From Lepiota brunneoincarnata (Eukaryota; Basidiomycota; Agaricomycetes; Agaricales; Agaricaceae), in contig JAEBUN010000004.1 in assembly GCA_023014365.1 (NCBI GenBank), positions 62,001-126,000 of the forward strand: a stretch of DNA of 64,000 nt, read 5' to 3'. Of this stretch, positions 54,791 through 64,000 are shown piece by piece (the stretch's first letter is position 1; each line of letters opens with the position of its first letter). Made by a program: the position numbers and the translations under genes. The notes below the pieces were generated by a model that was given only the letters and a program-made list of their open reading frames with translations, made no database searches and was not told where the DNA came from.

Positions 54791-55683
54791 CAGGACTGCA
54801 TGCCTCCATTTGGAGGGTGCAGTCTGATCCGTCGTCTGTCTGCATAGCGGCTGGTGCCCACTGGCTGCCGTGCGGGAGACTGCAGGCCATTTCGGCAGCT
54901 TGCGTGTTTGCAGGCAGGCGTCTGGTCAGGCAGGCCACAGGGAGGGTTCTGCTCACTGATGTGGAGCTCCACTCCATTCGGTTGAGAGTAGGCATGGTCT
55001 TGGACCGTGCGGAAACCGACCATATCTGTATCTACACCAGCTCTGCAGGCGGAGCCTGCAGAGCTGTGGATCCCTCTGTGCATGCTGGCCAGGTTCATTC
55101 CCTGGAGGTGTGCCAGTCCCTGGACCACTGGTTGTCTTCCAAGGCCCAGCGGACTGTTACCTTCTGGCAGGTGCTTTCGGGCTCTGTTGCAGAGCTTCAC
55201 TCCGACGCCGTTGAGATGGCGAAGGAGCTCCGTGTATCGCTGGGTGTCCGCCCGGCAACTACTATCGACTCTCTCCAGGCTGAGGTCACGAGAGGGTATA
55301 TCGACAAATGGGTGAATATGTTTCACTTGCCCCTTTATAGAGGGAGGAATTTTCTCCCTCTGCTGGACTCCCTCAGGAAGCCAATCCAACCCTTGTACCT
55401 CTCCGGTGGTGCATGGCTCCAAGAAATCGGTCCCTGGATGTCCGTCGCTGGTATAGCAAGGGCCGCCCGCACTATACTCGGTCACGCCCCTATCGGGGAG
55501 TACCGTGCTAGATTCCATCCCCAGGAGGATTACTCCTGTCCTTGTGGGCTGTGGCTTGAAACCCGTACTCACATACTCACTTCTTGTCCGAAGTATACGC
55601 GGCGTGGCGGCTTACCCCGCGACCTCGACGCCCTCCTGGGCTTTCTGGAACACAACCCTTCCGCGTTTGCATTCCTATCCTGA
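54791..55683 (+). CDS. LINE-B RNase H and finger, open frame
   Basis: The best preserved LINE-B RNase H in the window. It reads GRVLLTDVELHSIRLRV, IYTSSAGGACRAVDPSVHAG, FWQVLSGSVAELHSDAVEMA and the finger CPCGLWLETRTHILTSCPKY, ending at TGA 55681-55683 after AFAFLS. The open frame nominally starts at 54748 in R, but those codons are not LINE. It lacks RT, so it is a passenger fragment. Confidence 0.8.
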
Positions 55684-56130
55684 CCCCAAGGGGTGGGATA
55701 ACTGGGGAGGGCCTTTGGGTTATTCCCCCCTCGTGGCTTCGGTCTCAAGGAACCGACGGTTATTCGCCCCCCGCCCTCGGACAGGGTGTAGTGATTTATG
55801 GAGAATTGACTCCTAACACCCGTCAGGGTGGAGACCTGAAGTTCTTAGAGCCTTAGTCCGCAGGGTGTAGGGATTTACGGAGAACTGACTTCTAACCCCC
55901 TTCAGGGGGGGGACCTGTTGGCCTTATCCACCTCTCGTCTGCCGCGCCCTGGTTTCCATCAGGGTAGCAGGCTCCTCACCCATGCGCACTTCTTTATGGA
56001 GTGTAGCCTTTCGAGTCAGCAGGACTCTCTTCCCTACCTTCATTGGTAGTTATACCATGTATTAGTTGCCTTGTACGTAGCTAGTACATGCGGACTGCGT
56101 TCGAGCACTGCGTTATAAATTGTTGATTTC
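55684..56130 (+). other. LINE-B 3' UTR with tandem modules
   Basis: Two copies of GTGTAG-GATTTA-GGAGAA-TGAC followed by a C-run/G-run pair (55784-55840 and 55865-55915), each preceded or followed by GGTTATTC-type or AGAGCCTTAG-type spacers, then the unique region and the tail TTATAAATTGTTGATTTC. Confidence 0.7.
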
Positions 56131-56159
56131 AAAAAAAAAAAAAAAAAAAAAAAAAAAAA

Positions 56160-56706
56160 CACAGGGGATACCCCTCTGAAACCCAAACCATTCTGGCGAT
56201 ACTTGGGTTTCTATTTTGACTGTGCTCTCACTTTCCGCAAGCATGTACGCTACTATTCTACCAAGGTGTTCTCCACAGTTGGTGCAATGGGGATGCTTGG
56301 TAATTCAACCCAGGGGTTGCTTCCTGACCAGAAGCGCCTCCTCTACTGGTCCTGTGTGGTTCCTATAACCACATACGGATTTTGTATGTGGTATCACGAG
56401 GGTTTCCGTAATAAGGGAATCCTCAAGATGTTCAACTCCATGCAGCGGCACACTGCCAACTGGATCATTGGTGCATTCTGCACATCCCCCTCCAGGGGGA
56501 CAGAGGCCCTTGCAGGCCTTCTGCCCTTCCGGTTGCATCTCAAGAAGTTGGCTTCCCGAATGATATTCTGGGTTGCCATGCTTGCGGCGAACTACCCGCT
56601 TCAGCCCTTGCTGGGCCACGAGTTCAGGGGAAGCACTGCAGCGCACCCTCATTCTATTTCATCTCTCACCTTGGTGCTTCGGCCCAAGGTGAAGAGCACT
56701 CTCATG
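56160..56706 (+). pseudogene. LINE-B RT end and connection domain
   Basis: Resumes the LINE-B RT after the chimera: MGFYFDCALTFRKHVRYYST, GLLPDQKRLLYWSC, then the connection to RNase H (HTANWIIGAFCTSPSRG). It ends at GAGCACTCTCATG, the TSD of the next LINE-A. The open frame 56203-58143 continues without a stop into LINE-A by chance. Confidence 0.85.
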
Positions 56707-59481
56707 TTCTTTGATGAGCGTATCGAGGAGATTGCTTCTTCCAACAAGCGCCCCTGGGACCTGATGGATTGGGTCAGGGCACGCAAGTTACCTCCCTGCG
56801 AGGCGATCCGCTACCGCGATCACCCCTGCAACACTCTCGGGGAACTCTGGGAGGGGCTCCACGGGTCTTACAACGCTGCCAACGACCGTCCAGTCGATGT
56901 TGGGGTTCTTGATCAGATCGATCCACTCCCACCGCAGGAGTGGCCGGTCTTTTCCGACTTGGAGATGCACGAGGCTCTGCGCGCATGCTCTTCTTTGTCC
57001 TTGCCCGGTCTGGACCACATTATGTGGACGCACCTCAAATCCATTCTGGCGGGCCCGACGGTCACCCATTTGGTCTGTTGGATCGCCGATGCCTGCATGG
57101 AGTGCGGGCATTGGCCTCGTCACTTTAAGGAGAGCGTGTCGGTTATCATACCGAAGCCTGGCAAGCCCTCCTATGCCACTCCGAAGGCGTTCAGACCGAT
57201 CGTCCTTCTCAACACTCTCGGTAAACTTATCGAGAAGATGATCACGCGCCGCTTGCAGTTTGAGGCTGTCAAGTTCGGCGGTGTGATCCAGCGGTCCACC
57301 AAAGATGCTGGTGCCTATCTCGTGCACCTTGTCCATGCCGGGTGGGCCTGCGGGTTGAAGACAAGTGTTCTCGCCTTCGATATCGCACAGTTTTTCCCAT
57401 CCCTGAATCATGGGATGCTTCTCGCGGTTCTGGCTCGGCAGGGGTTTTCCTCTTGTGTGGGCTGGTTCTTTGCTTCCTATCTCACGGGGAGGTTCACCAG
57501 CTATGTGTGGAACTCCTTCCTGTCTGAGCCGTTCCGGGTGGAGGTGGGGGTGGGCCAGGGGTCTGCCCTCTCACCCATCCTGTCCGGCCTCTACCTGGCC
57601 CCGGCCATGTATATTATCGAGCGGCGGCTCCCTCAACCGGGCCTTTCGCTCTTGTCTTACGTCGACGATGGTACCATCGTGGCGCAGGCCTGGGACCTGG
57701 ACGCTAACTGCGTCCTGCCCCGCAGATCCTACGAGGTTGTCCATGACACCTTCACTTGGTTCACGCTGGTCGTGGAGCACGACAAGTCCGAGCTCTTCCA
57801 TTTCTCACAGGATCGTTCCGGTGAAAATCCCCCGGTGGACTTGGGGTTTCCCCCGTTCACTGGTGCTACCCCTCTTCGGCCCAAGACCTATTGGAGGTAT
57901 TTGGGTTTCTATTTCAATCGTGCCCTTACGTTTAAGGAGCATGTTCGCTTCTACTCTACCAAGGCTATTTCCACAGTCAAGGCCATGGGAATGCTTGGTA
58001 ATTCCATCCGGGGGCTTCTGCCTGACCAGAAGCGCCTTCTATATCAGTCGTGCATGGTTCCTATAGCCACGTACGGCTTTTGCTTGTGGTACTACCGGGG
58101 CGCCAGGTGTAAGGGCGCTTTGGACCACCTCCGCCGGATGTAGCGTTGGGCTGCACTCTGGATCACCGGTGCCTTTAGAACGTCGCCCGATGGGGGGGTT
58201 GGGGCCATTGCGGGCCTGATCCCCATTCATCTTCATCTCCGGAAGCTCCGTGACCATGCCGAGTTGCGGTACACCACGCTTGCCCCGGGCCACCCCGTTC
58301 GTGCCCTCCTTGGCTGGGGCTACAGCGGTGATCTCCGATCTCACGTCCAGTCCATAGCCAGGCTCCCTCCCTGCAAGCTGATCAAGGTGAAGAGGCCTGT
58401 TGTCGACGCTAACCAGCGTCTTGCCGCCCTCGCTGGGCCCTTCAACATGGTGGCGCCGGAGGCCTGGCCAGGGCGCCGTCTTTTGGATGTGTACCCCGAG
58501 CGGGTCCGCTTCCATCCTTACGACCGTGGGGCGGAGGACGCCCTTACGGCCCATGTTGCGGCTCTCGACCGGGTGCTGGCCTGGGTGCAGGCTGATCCGG
58601 GGGTTCTGGTGGTGGCGACGGACGTGAGTCTGCCGCCCCGCCAGGTCCACCAGGCAGTTTCGGCCACCCAGGTTTTCCAGGGGCGGGACTGCATCCATGC
58701 GGTCCGGCTTCCGGGGGGGAAGGTTACGGCTCCCGAGGCCGAGCTTTTCGCCGTTTGGCTGGTGGTGTCCAAGGCAGTTTCTGTCGAGGGTGCCGCTAGT
58801 CTCATCTTGTTCACCGACTCGATGGCTTCGGCCAGGCGGGCGGTGGATCCGTCGGTGCACTCCGCCCAGGGTCATTCCTTGGCGGTCTGCCGCCTTCTCG
58901 CCGAGTGGTTTGCCGGGGGTCCGGCCCACTCGGTCCATTTCTGGGAGGTCCCCTCGTGCGTGAGGTGGCCTTTCCACACTCAGGTGCACGACTTCGCTCA
59001 GTCATTACCTCCCGTTGGGGTAGGGGCGCGTCCCCGGGCCTCACTTGACTACCTCCGCAAGGAGGAAGTACGGTCATGTCAGGACCGCTGGATCAATTTG
59101 TTCCAGGATCCTGACCATTGCGGGCATGGTTTCCTCCAGCTCGCCAGGGACGATGACTGTCCCCTGCGGCCCATGTATCTCCACGGTGGTGCCTGGATCC
59201 CGCACGCCCACTCAGTGTCAGTGATGGCCCGGATGACGTGTGCTATTCTTAACCACGTGCCGATAGGGGGCTATCGGAGGCGCTTCTTCCCACAGGAAGA
59301 TTATTCCTGTCGCTGCGGGTTTCGGGAGGAAACTTGTGAGCACGTGTTCCGGAGCTGCCCCAGGCACTCCATGGCGGGGGTCCCGGCTACAGTCGAGGCT
59401 CTCATTGCTTTCCTCGAGGTGTCCCCGACCGCGTTCACGTTCGCTGAGAGGGCCGGGCCTCCCCCGGGGGGTATCAGCTAG
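56707..59481 (+). pseudogene. LINE-A RT, RNase H, finger (one stop)
   Basis: One frame from 56707 to the stop at 59479-59481, interrupted by TAG at 58141-58143 (in RRM-stop-R). The same CAG-to-TAG change is in the copy at 29678-29680. RT has LAFDIAQFFPSLNHG, GVGQGSALSPILSGLY and SYVDDGTIVAQ. An in-frame 21-bp deletion near 57279 removes MFHPNQF from the RT fingers region. RNase H has VATDVSLPP (Ala to Val beside the Asp), APEAELFAV and LFTDSMASARRAV. The finger is CRCGFREETCEHVFRSCP. Confidence 0.9.
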
Positions 59482-59817
59482 TAGCTCTGCCTGGCGCCCG
59501 GTGGGGTCTGGGCCAGGGCGTTGGTTATTCCCCCGCTGTCTTCGGGCGGCGTGTAGGGATTTATGTGGGAATTGACCCCTAACCCCTGATAAGGGGGGGG
59601 ACCTCGCTCCGGTTTGGTTCCCATGCCGCACACTGGGCGGCAGCCGTCTTCCCGCCTCCGTTCGTTCGGGGCGGCTTCGTCCTGGGCATGGGGAAACGCA
59701 TGCCCGCATCCGCGGTCACGCGTTGTATGTGCAGATACCCTGTAGCTTACGGCTCGGGTTGTACCGTAGTTAGTAGCTGCATGCAGCCTCCCTACGTGGC
59801 CTGCGTTATAAATTGGA

Positions 59818-59850
<33 letters not shown>
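56707..59850 (+). mobile_element. 5'-truncated LINE-A (3.1 kb) nested in LINE-B
   Basis: Starts at the linker before RT (FFDERIEEIASSNKRPWDLM) and ends with A2 tail and poly(A) at 59823-59850. TSD GAGCACTCTCATG at 56694-56706 and 59851-59863. CpG content is high and only one stop is present, so this is a young copy. Confidence 0.95.
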
Positions 59851-59854
<4 letters not shown>

Positions 59855-61018
59855 ACTCTCATGGAGGTACAGGACATACTTCCACAGCTTACTGAGTCAT
59901 TCAGCCCGTTCACGGACGAGAACAGGCCAGGTCTCCAACTTTTGGACCGCTTTTCAGAGCAGATCAAGTTTATGCTTTACACCGTTGATCTGGAGGGGGA
60001 TTTGAAGCAACGGCACCTCAACAGACTGCACGCCTCCATCTGGAGAGCGCAGGCCAACCCATCGTCTGCTTGCATAGCAGCTGGTGCCCACCAGCTACTG
60101 TGCGCTCACAGATGCGGAACTCCACTCCATTTGGTTGGGAATAGGCATGGTCTTAGATCATGCAGAAACTGACCACATTCTCATATACACCACTCCACTC
60201 CATTCGGTTTGGAATAGGCATGGTCTTAGATCATGCGGAAACCGACCACATTCTCATATACACCAGCTCTACAGGCTCCACCTGCAGAGCTGTTGATTCT
60301 TCTGTGCATGCTGGCCAGGCTCATTCCCTGGAGGTGTGCCAATCTCTGGATCACTGGTTGTCTGCCAAGGCCCAGCAGACCGTCACTTTCTGGCAGGTGC
60401 CCTCAGGCTCTGTTGCAGAGCTTCACTCCAACGCTGTTGTGATGGCGAAGGAGCTCCGCGTATCGTTGGGTGCTCGTCCGGTGACTACCATCAACTCCCT
60501 CCAAACTGAGGCCACGAGGGGGTGTATTGACAAGTGGGTGAATATGTTTTGCTCACCCTTGTATAGGGGTAGGAATTTCCTTCCCCTATTGGATTCCTTC
60601 AGGAAGCCTCTCCAACCCTCATACCTCTCTGGGGGTACTTGGCTCCAGGAAATCGGCCCTCGGATGTCTGTCGCTGGCACAGCATGTGCAGTCCGCACCA
60701 TACTCGGTCACGCCCCCATAGGGGAGTACCGCACTAGATTCCACCCCCAGGAGGATTACTCCTATCCCTGTGGGTTGCGGCTTCAAACCCGCACTCACAT
60801 TCTCACCTCCTGTCTGGAGTACATATGGTGTGGTGGCTTACCCCACGACCTCAATGCCCTTCTGGGCTTTCTGGAACGCAACCCCTCAGCGTTTGCATTC
60901 CTATCCCGGCCCCAAGGGGTGGGATAACTGGGGAGGGTCTTCAGGTTATTCCCCCCTCATGGGCTTCGGCCTCGAGGGGCCAATGGTTATTCACCCCCCA
61001 CCCTTGGGCGGGGTGTAG
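59851..61018 (+). pseudogene. LINE-B RNase H and finger remnant
   Basis: Resumes after the LINE-A. Frame 59861-60172 then 60160-60927 encodes LLDRFSEQIKFMLYTVDLEG, IYTSSTGSTCRAVDSSVHAG and a finger CPYGLRLQTRTH-like segment (CGLRLQTRTHILTSCLEY). A 73-bp tandem duplication (60121-60193 and 60194-60266) in the RNase H region shifts the frame. Confidence 0.85.
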
Positions 61019-61375
61019 CGATTTATGGAGAATTGACTCCTAATGCCCTTAGGGGTAGAGACCTGAAGCTCTTAGAGCCTTCACCTGCGGGGTGTAGGGA
61101 TTTGCGGAGAATTGACTCCTAACGCCCCTAGGGGCGGGGACCTGTCAGCCCTATCCACCCCTCATCTGTCGCACCCCAGTTTCTGTCAGGGTAGCAAGCT
61201 CTTCACCCATGCGCACTTCTTTATGGAGTGTAGCCTTTCAAGTTAGCGGGACTCTCTTCCCTACCTTCATTGGTAGTTATACCATGTATTAGTTGCTTTG
61301 TACTTAGCTAGTGCACACGGACTGCGTTCGAGCACCACGTTATAAATTGTTGATTTAAAAAAAAAAAAAAAAAAA
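60928..61375 (+). other. LINE-B 3' UTR and poly(A)
   Basis: Two GATTTA-GGAGAATTGACTCC modules (near 61018 and 61100), each with a C-run/G-run pair, then tail TTATAAATTGTTGATTT and poly(A) 61357-61375. It is followed directly by antisense LINE-B. Confidence 0.8.
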
Positions 61376-62448
61376 CAGAAGGATCCACAGCTCTGCAGGC
61401 TCTGCCCACAGAGCTGGTGTAGATAAAGACGATCAGTTTCAGCACAGTCCAGGACCATGCCCACTCCCAATTGGATAGAGTGGAGTTCCACATCAGTGAG
61501 CAGAATCCTCTCCACAGCCTGCCTGACCAAGCGCCCACCTGCAAACATACAAGCTGCTGAGATGGCCTGCAGCCTCCCACATGGTAGCTGGTGAGCACCA
61601 GCTGCTATACAAGCAAATGATGGGTCAGGCTGCATCCTCCAAATAGAGGCATGCAGTCCATCAAGATGCCATTGCTTTGAATCCCCCTCTGGATCAATGG
61701 TGTAAAGCATAAACTTGATCTGCTCCGAGAAGTGGTCCAATAGACAGAGACCTGGCCTGTTCTTGTCTGCAAACAGACTGAATGGCTCAGTAAGCTGCAG
61801 AGCACATTTTGTACCTCCATAAGAGCACTCTTCACCTTAGGCCAAAGTACAGGAGTGAGAGAGAAAACAGACCAAGGATACTCTGGGGAGCTCCCTCTGA
61901 ACTCATGGCCTAGCAAGGGCTAAAGCAGATGATTTGCTGCAAGAGTGGTGACCCGGAATATTGTTCGGGAGGCCAGTTTCTTGAGATGCAACTGGAAGGG
62001 TAGAAGGCCCACAAGGGCCTCTGCCCCCCTGGAGGGAGGTATGTGAAAAGCACTGATAATCCAGTTAGTGGCACACTGCTGTATGGAGTTAAACATCTTA
62101 AGGATCCCCTTGTTGCAGAAACCCTCATGATATCACATGCAGAACCCATATGTGGCTATAGGAACCACACAGGACTGGTGGAGAAGGTGCTTCTGGTCAG
62201 GAAGCAGCCCCTGGGTTGAATTACCAAGCATCCCCATTGTACCAACAGTGGAGAAAGCCTTGGTAGAATAGTAGTGGATATGCTTGTGGAAAGTGAGAGC
62301 ATGGTCAAAATAAAAACCCAAGTACTGCTAGAACGGCTTGGGTCTCAAAGGGGTATCCCCCATATATGGATGGAAGCCTAGGTCAATGGACAGGTTGGCA
62401 TCCCTTAGATTGCAAGAGAAGTGGAAGACCTTGGACTTGGTATACTCA
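61376..62448 (-). pseudogene. LINE-B fragment, RT end to RNase H
   Basis: The minus strand encodes MGFYFDHALTFHKHIHYYST (62321-62133) and RNase H pieces (LLTDVELHSIQLGVGMVLD, frame 61740-61267). It is heavily decayed, with most CpG sites lost. The left edge abuts the poly(A) of the 18-kb LINE-B; the right edge joins sense LINE-A at 62449. No TSD. Confidence 0.82.
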
Positions 62449-63789
62449 CCAGGTCTACTTTCACTTGTATGACTGGGGGGTGGAGGATGCCCTTGCGGCC
62501 CATGTCGCAGCTCTCGATCAGGTTCTTGCCTGGTTGCAGGCTGATCTGGGGGTTCTGGTGGCAGCGATGGATGCGAGTCTGCTGCCCTACCAGATCTATC
62601 AGGCAGTTTTGGCTGCTCAGGTTTTCCAGGGGCTGGGCTGCATTCATGCAGTCCAGCTTCTGGGGCAGAAGGTTACAGCTCCTGAGGCTGAGCTTTTCAC
62701 CATCTGGCTGGTGGTGTTTGGGGCAGTTTCTGTTGAGGGTGCCGCTAGTCTCATCTTGTTCACTGACTTGATTGGCATGGCCAGGCAAGTGGTGGACCCT
62801 TTGGTGCACTCTGCCCAGGGTTATTCCTTGGTGGTTTGTTGCCTTCTCACCAAGTGGTTTGCCAGGGGCCCAGCCCACTCAGTTCATTTCTGGGAGGTCC
62901 CTTCACATGTGAAGTGGCCTTTCCACACTTAGGTGCATGACTTTGCTTGGTCGTTGCCTTCTGTTGGGGTAGGGGCTTGTCCCTAGGCCTTACTCAACTA
63001 CCTCTGCAAGGAGGAAGTATGTTCCTATCAGGACCACTGGATCGATTTGTTCCAGGATCCTGACCATCATGGGCACAGTTTCCTCTAGCTCACCAGAGAC
63101 GATGACCATCCCCTACAGCCCATGTATCTCCACGGTGGGGCCTGGATCCTGCACACTCACTCGGTGTCAGTAATGGCCTGGATGACATATGCTATTCTTA
63201 ATCATGCACCAATAGGGAGCTATTGGCAGTGTTTTTTCCCACAGGAGGATTATTCCTGTCGCTGCAGGTTTCAGGAGGAGACTCATGAGCACATGTTCCA
63301 GAGATGCCCCAGGCATTCTATGGCGGGGGTTCTGGCTACAGTTGAGGCCCTCATTGCTTTCCTTGAGGTGTCACTGATGGCATTCGCGTTTGCTGAGAGG
63401 GCTAGGCCCCCTCCAGGGGGTATCGGCTAGTGGCTCTGCCTGGCGCCTGGTTGGGTCCAGGTCAGGGCATTGGTTATTCCCCCACTGCCTTCAGGTAGCA
63501 TGTAGGGATTTACATGGGAATTGACCCCTAACCCCCAATAAGGGGGGGGACCTCGCCCCAGTTTGGTTCCCGTACTGTGCGCTGGGCAGCAACTGTCCTC
63601 CCACTTCTGTTTGTTTGGGGCAGCTTTGTCCTGGGCATGGGGAAACACATGCCCGCATCTGCAGTCATGCATTGTATGTACAGATACCCTGTAGTGTATG
63701 GCTTGGTTGTTTGTACTGTAGTACATTGCTGTACATGGCCTCCCTACGTGGCCTGCGTAATAAATTGGAGATTTAAAAAAAAAAAAAAA
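62449..63789 (+). mobile_element. 5'-truncated LINE-A (A1 tail)
   Basis: Runs from the start of RNase H to poly(A) 63775-63789. Frame 62366-62932 has VAAMDASLLP (Thr to Met before the catalytic Asp), APEAELFTI and LFTDLIGMARQVV; frame 63122-63430 has the finger CRCRFQEETHEHMFQRCP (Gly to Arg). TAG and TAA stops separate the pieces. Confidence 0.86.
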
Positions 63790-64000
63790 GACCATGGGGA
63801 GGGTTCTGCTTGCTGATGCAGAGCTCCACTCCATTTGATTGGGAGTAGGCATGGTCTTGGACCATGTCAAAACTGATCACATCTTCATCTACATTAGCTC
63901 CATGGACTCCACCCACAGAGCTGTGGACCCATCCATTTACACTGGCCAGACTCACTCCCTGGAGGTGTGCCAGTCTTTGGATCACTGGCTGTCTGCTAAG
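63790..64000 (+). pseudogene. LINE-B RNase H fragment at window edge
   Basis: Sense LINE-B beginning GGAGGGTTCTGCTTGCTGATG (LLADAELHSI) and running off the window. LINE-B on the other side of the intervening LINE-A is antisense, so the locus was inverted or otherwise rearranged. Confidence 0.8.

Larger units (their letters stand above)
48464..56159 (+). mobile_element. R-LINE-B chimeric retroelement with nested copia
   Basis: R (48464-48757 and 53853 to about 54790) is fused to the last 1.37 kb of LINE-B (RNase H, finger, 3' UTR, poly(A) 56131-56159). TSD ACACAGGGGATAC lies at 48451-48463 and 56159-56171. Without the copia the chimera is about 2.6 kb. The R 3' end (GGGGCTCCTTGGAC) is the same as in the R-LINE-A copies, but the partner and breakpoint differ, so this is an independent fusion. 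Confidence 0.92.
42907..61375 (+). mobile_element. LINE-B with five nested insertions
   Basis: Segments 42907-43673, 45241-45354, 46006-46484, 47503-48463, 56160-56706 and 59851-61375 form one LINE-B in order: end of ORF1, endonuclease, RT, RNase H, finger, 3' UTR and poly(A) (61357-61375). The interruptions are R-LINE-A (43674-45240), solo LTR-2 (45355-46005), LINE-A (46485-47502), R-LINE-B with copia (48464-56159) and LINE-A (56707-59850). Each has its own TSD. The 5' part of ORF1 was lost at LTR-1. Confidence 0.92.

Noticed and set aside
56203..58143. 646-codon ORF as one RT protein
   Set aside because: It fuses LINE-B RT to LINE-A across an insertion junction at 56706/56707; the continuous frame is chance.
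8727..63430. CRISPR arrays, prophage or bacterial operons
   Set aside because: No spaced short direct repeats, no ribosome-binding sites or operon layout; the content is eukaryotic retroelements.

Overview
The window is a dense graveyard of nested retrotransposons in what looks like a filamentous basidiomycete (probably agaricomycete) genome. The evidence for that is short GT-AG introns of 50-54 nt in the only host-type sequence (1-4656), fungal-style LINEs that encode an APE endonuclease, RT, RNase H and a C-terminal Cys/His finger, and Ty1/copia and other LTR elements. No rRNA, tRNA, CRISPR or prokaryotic operon was seen. Labels used here are mine: LINE-A and LINE-B (two related non-LTR families, Tad1-like only as a tentative placement), LTR-1 (369-bp copia LTR), LTR-2 (about 645-bp LTR of an unidentified element) and R (a 1.23-kb unit of unknown origin).

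Layout. 1-4656: two minus-strand spliced gene remnants, the second split by an R-LINE-A chimera (2032-3599). 4822-7550: LINE fragments and one LTR-1. 7551-18847: a full-length LINE-A (+) interrupted by LINE-B (-) 8274-12468 and a short LINE-A (-) 15360-15921. 18848-26531: a LINE-A (-) split by a composite (19785-26225) holding a LINE-A 5' end, a LINE-B RT, a decayed copia (-) and a LINE-A 3' end. 26532-34767: a LINE-B (+) split by a complete 6.56-kb LINE-A (-) at 27972-34535. 34768-37960: LINE-B (-) pieces. 37961-42557: LINE-A (-) and LINE-A (+) head to head, forming a near-identical 1.2-kb inverted repeat. 42907-61375: one LINE-B (+) interrupted five times (R-LINE-A chimera, solo LTR-2, two LINE-A copies, and an R-LINE-B chimera that itself contains an intact copia at 48758-53852). 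61376-64000: more LINE pieces.

Target-site duplications (TSDs) flank most of the insertions and give a readable order of events. The only element that looks fully intact is the copia (1418-aa polyprotein, LTRs differing at one base). LINE copies carry mainly C-to-T / G-to-A nonsense changes, some shared between copies.

The most unusual feature is R. It occurs three times at full length with constant ends, each time fused at its 3' end to a LINE 3' fragment and inserted as one unit with a TSD. Two copies carry the same LINE-A junction and one carries LINE-B. This resembles the template-switch chimera MINE (WEIRD fused to the LINE MGL) described in Magnaporthe, but here two LINE families are used.
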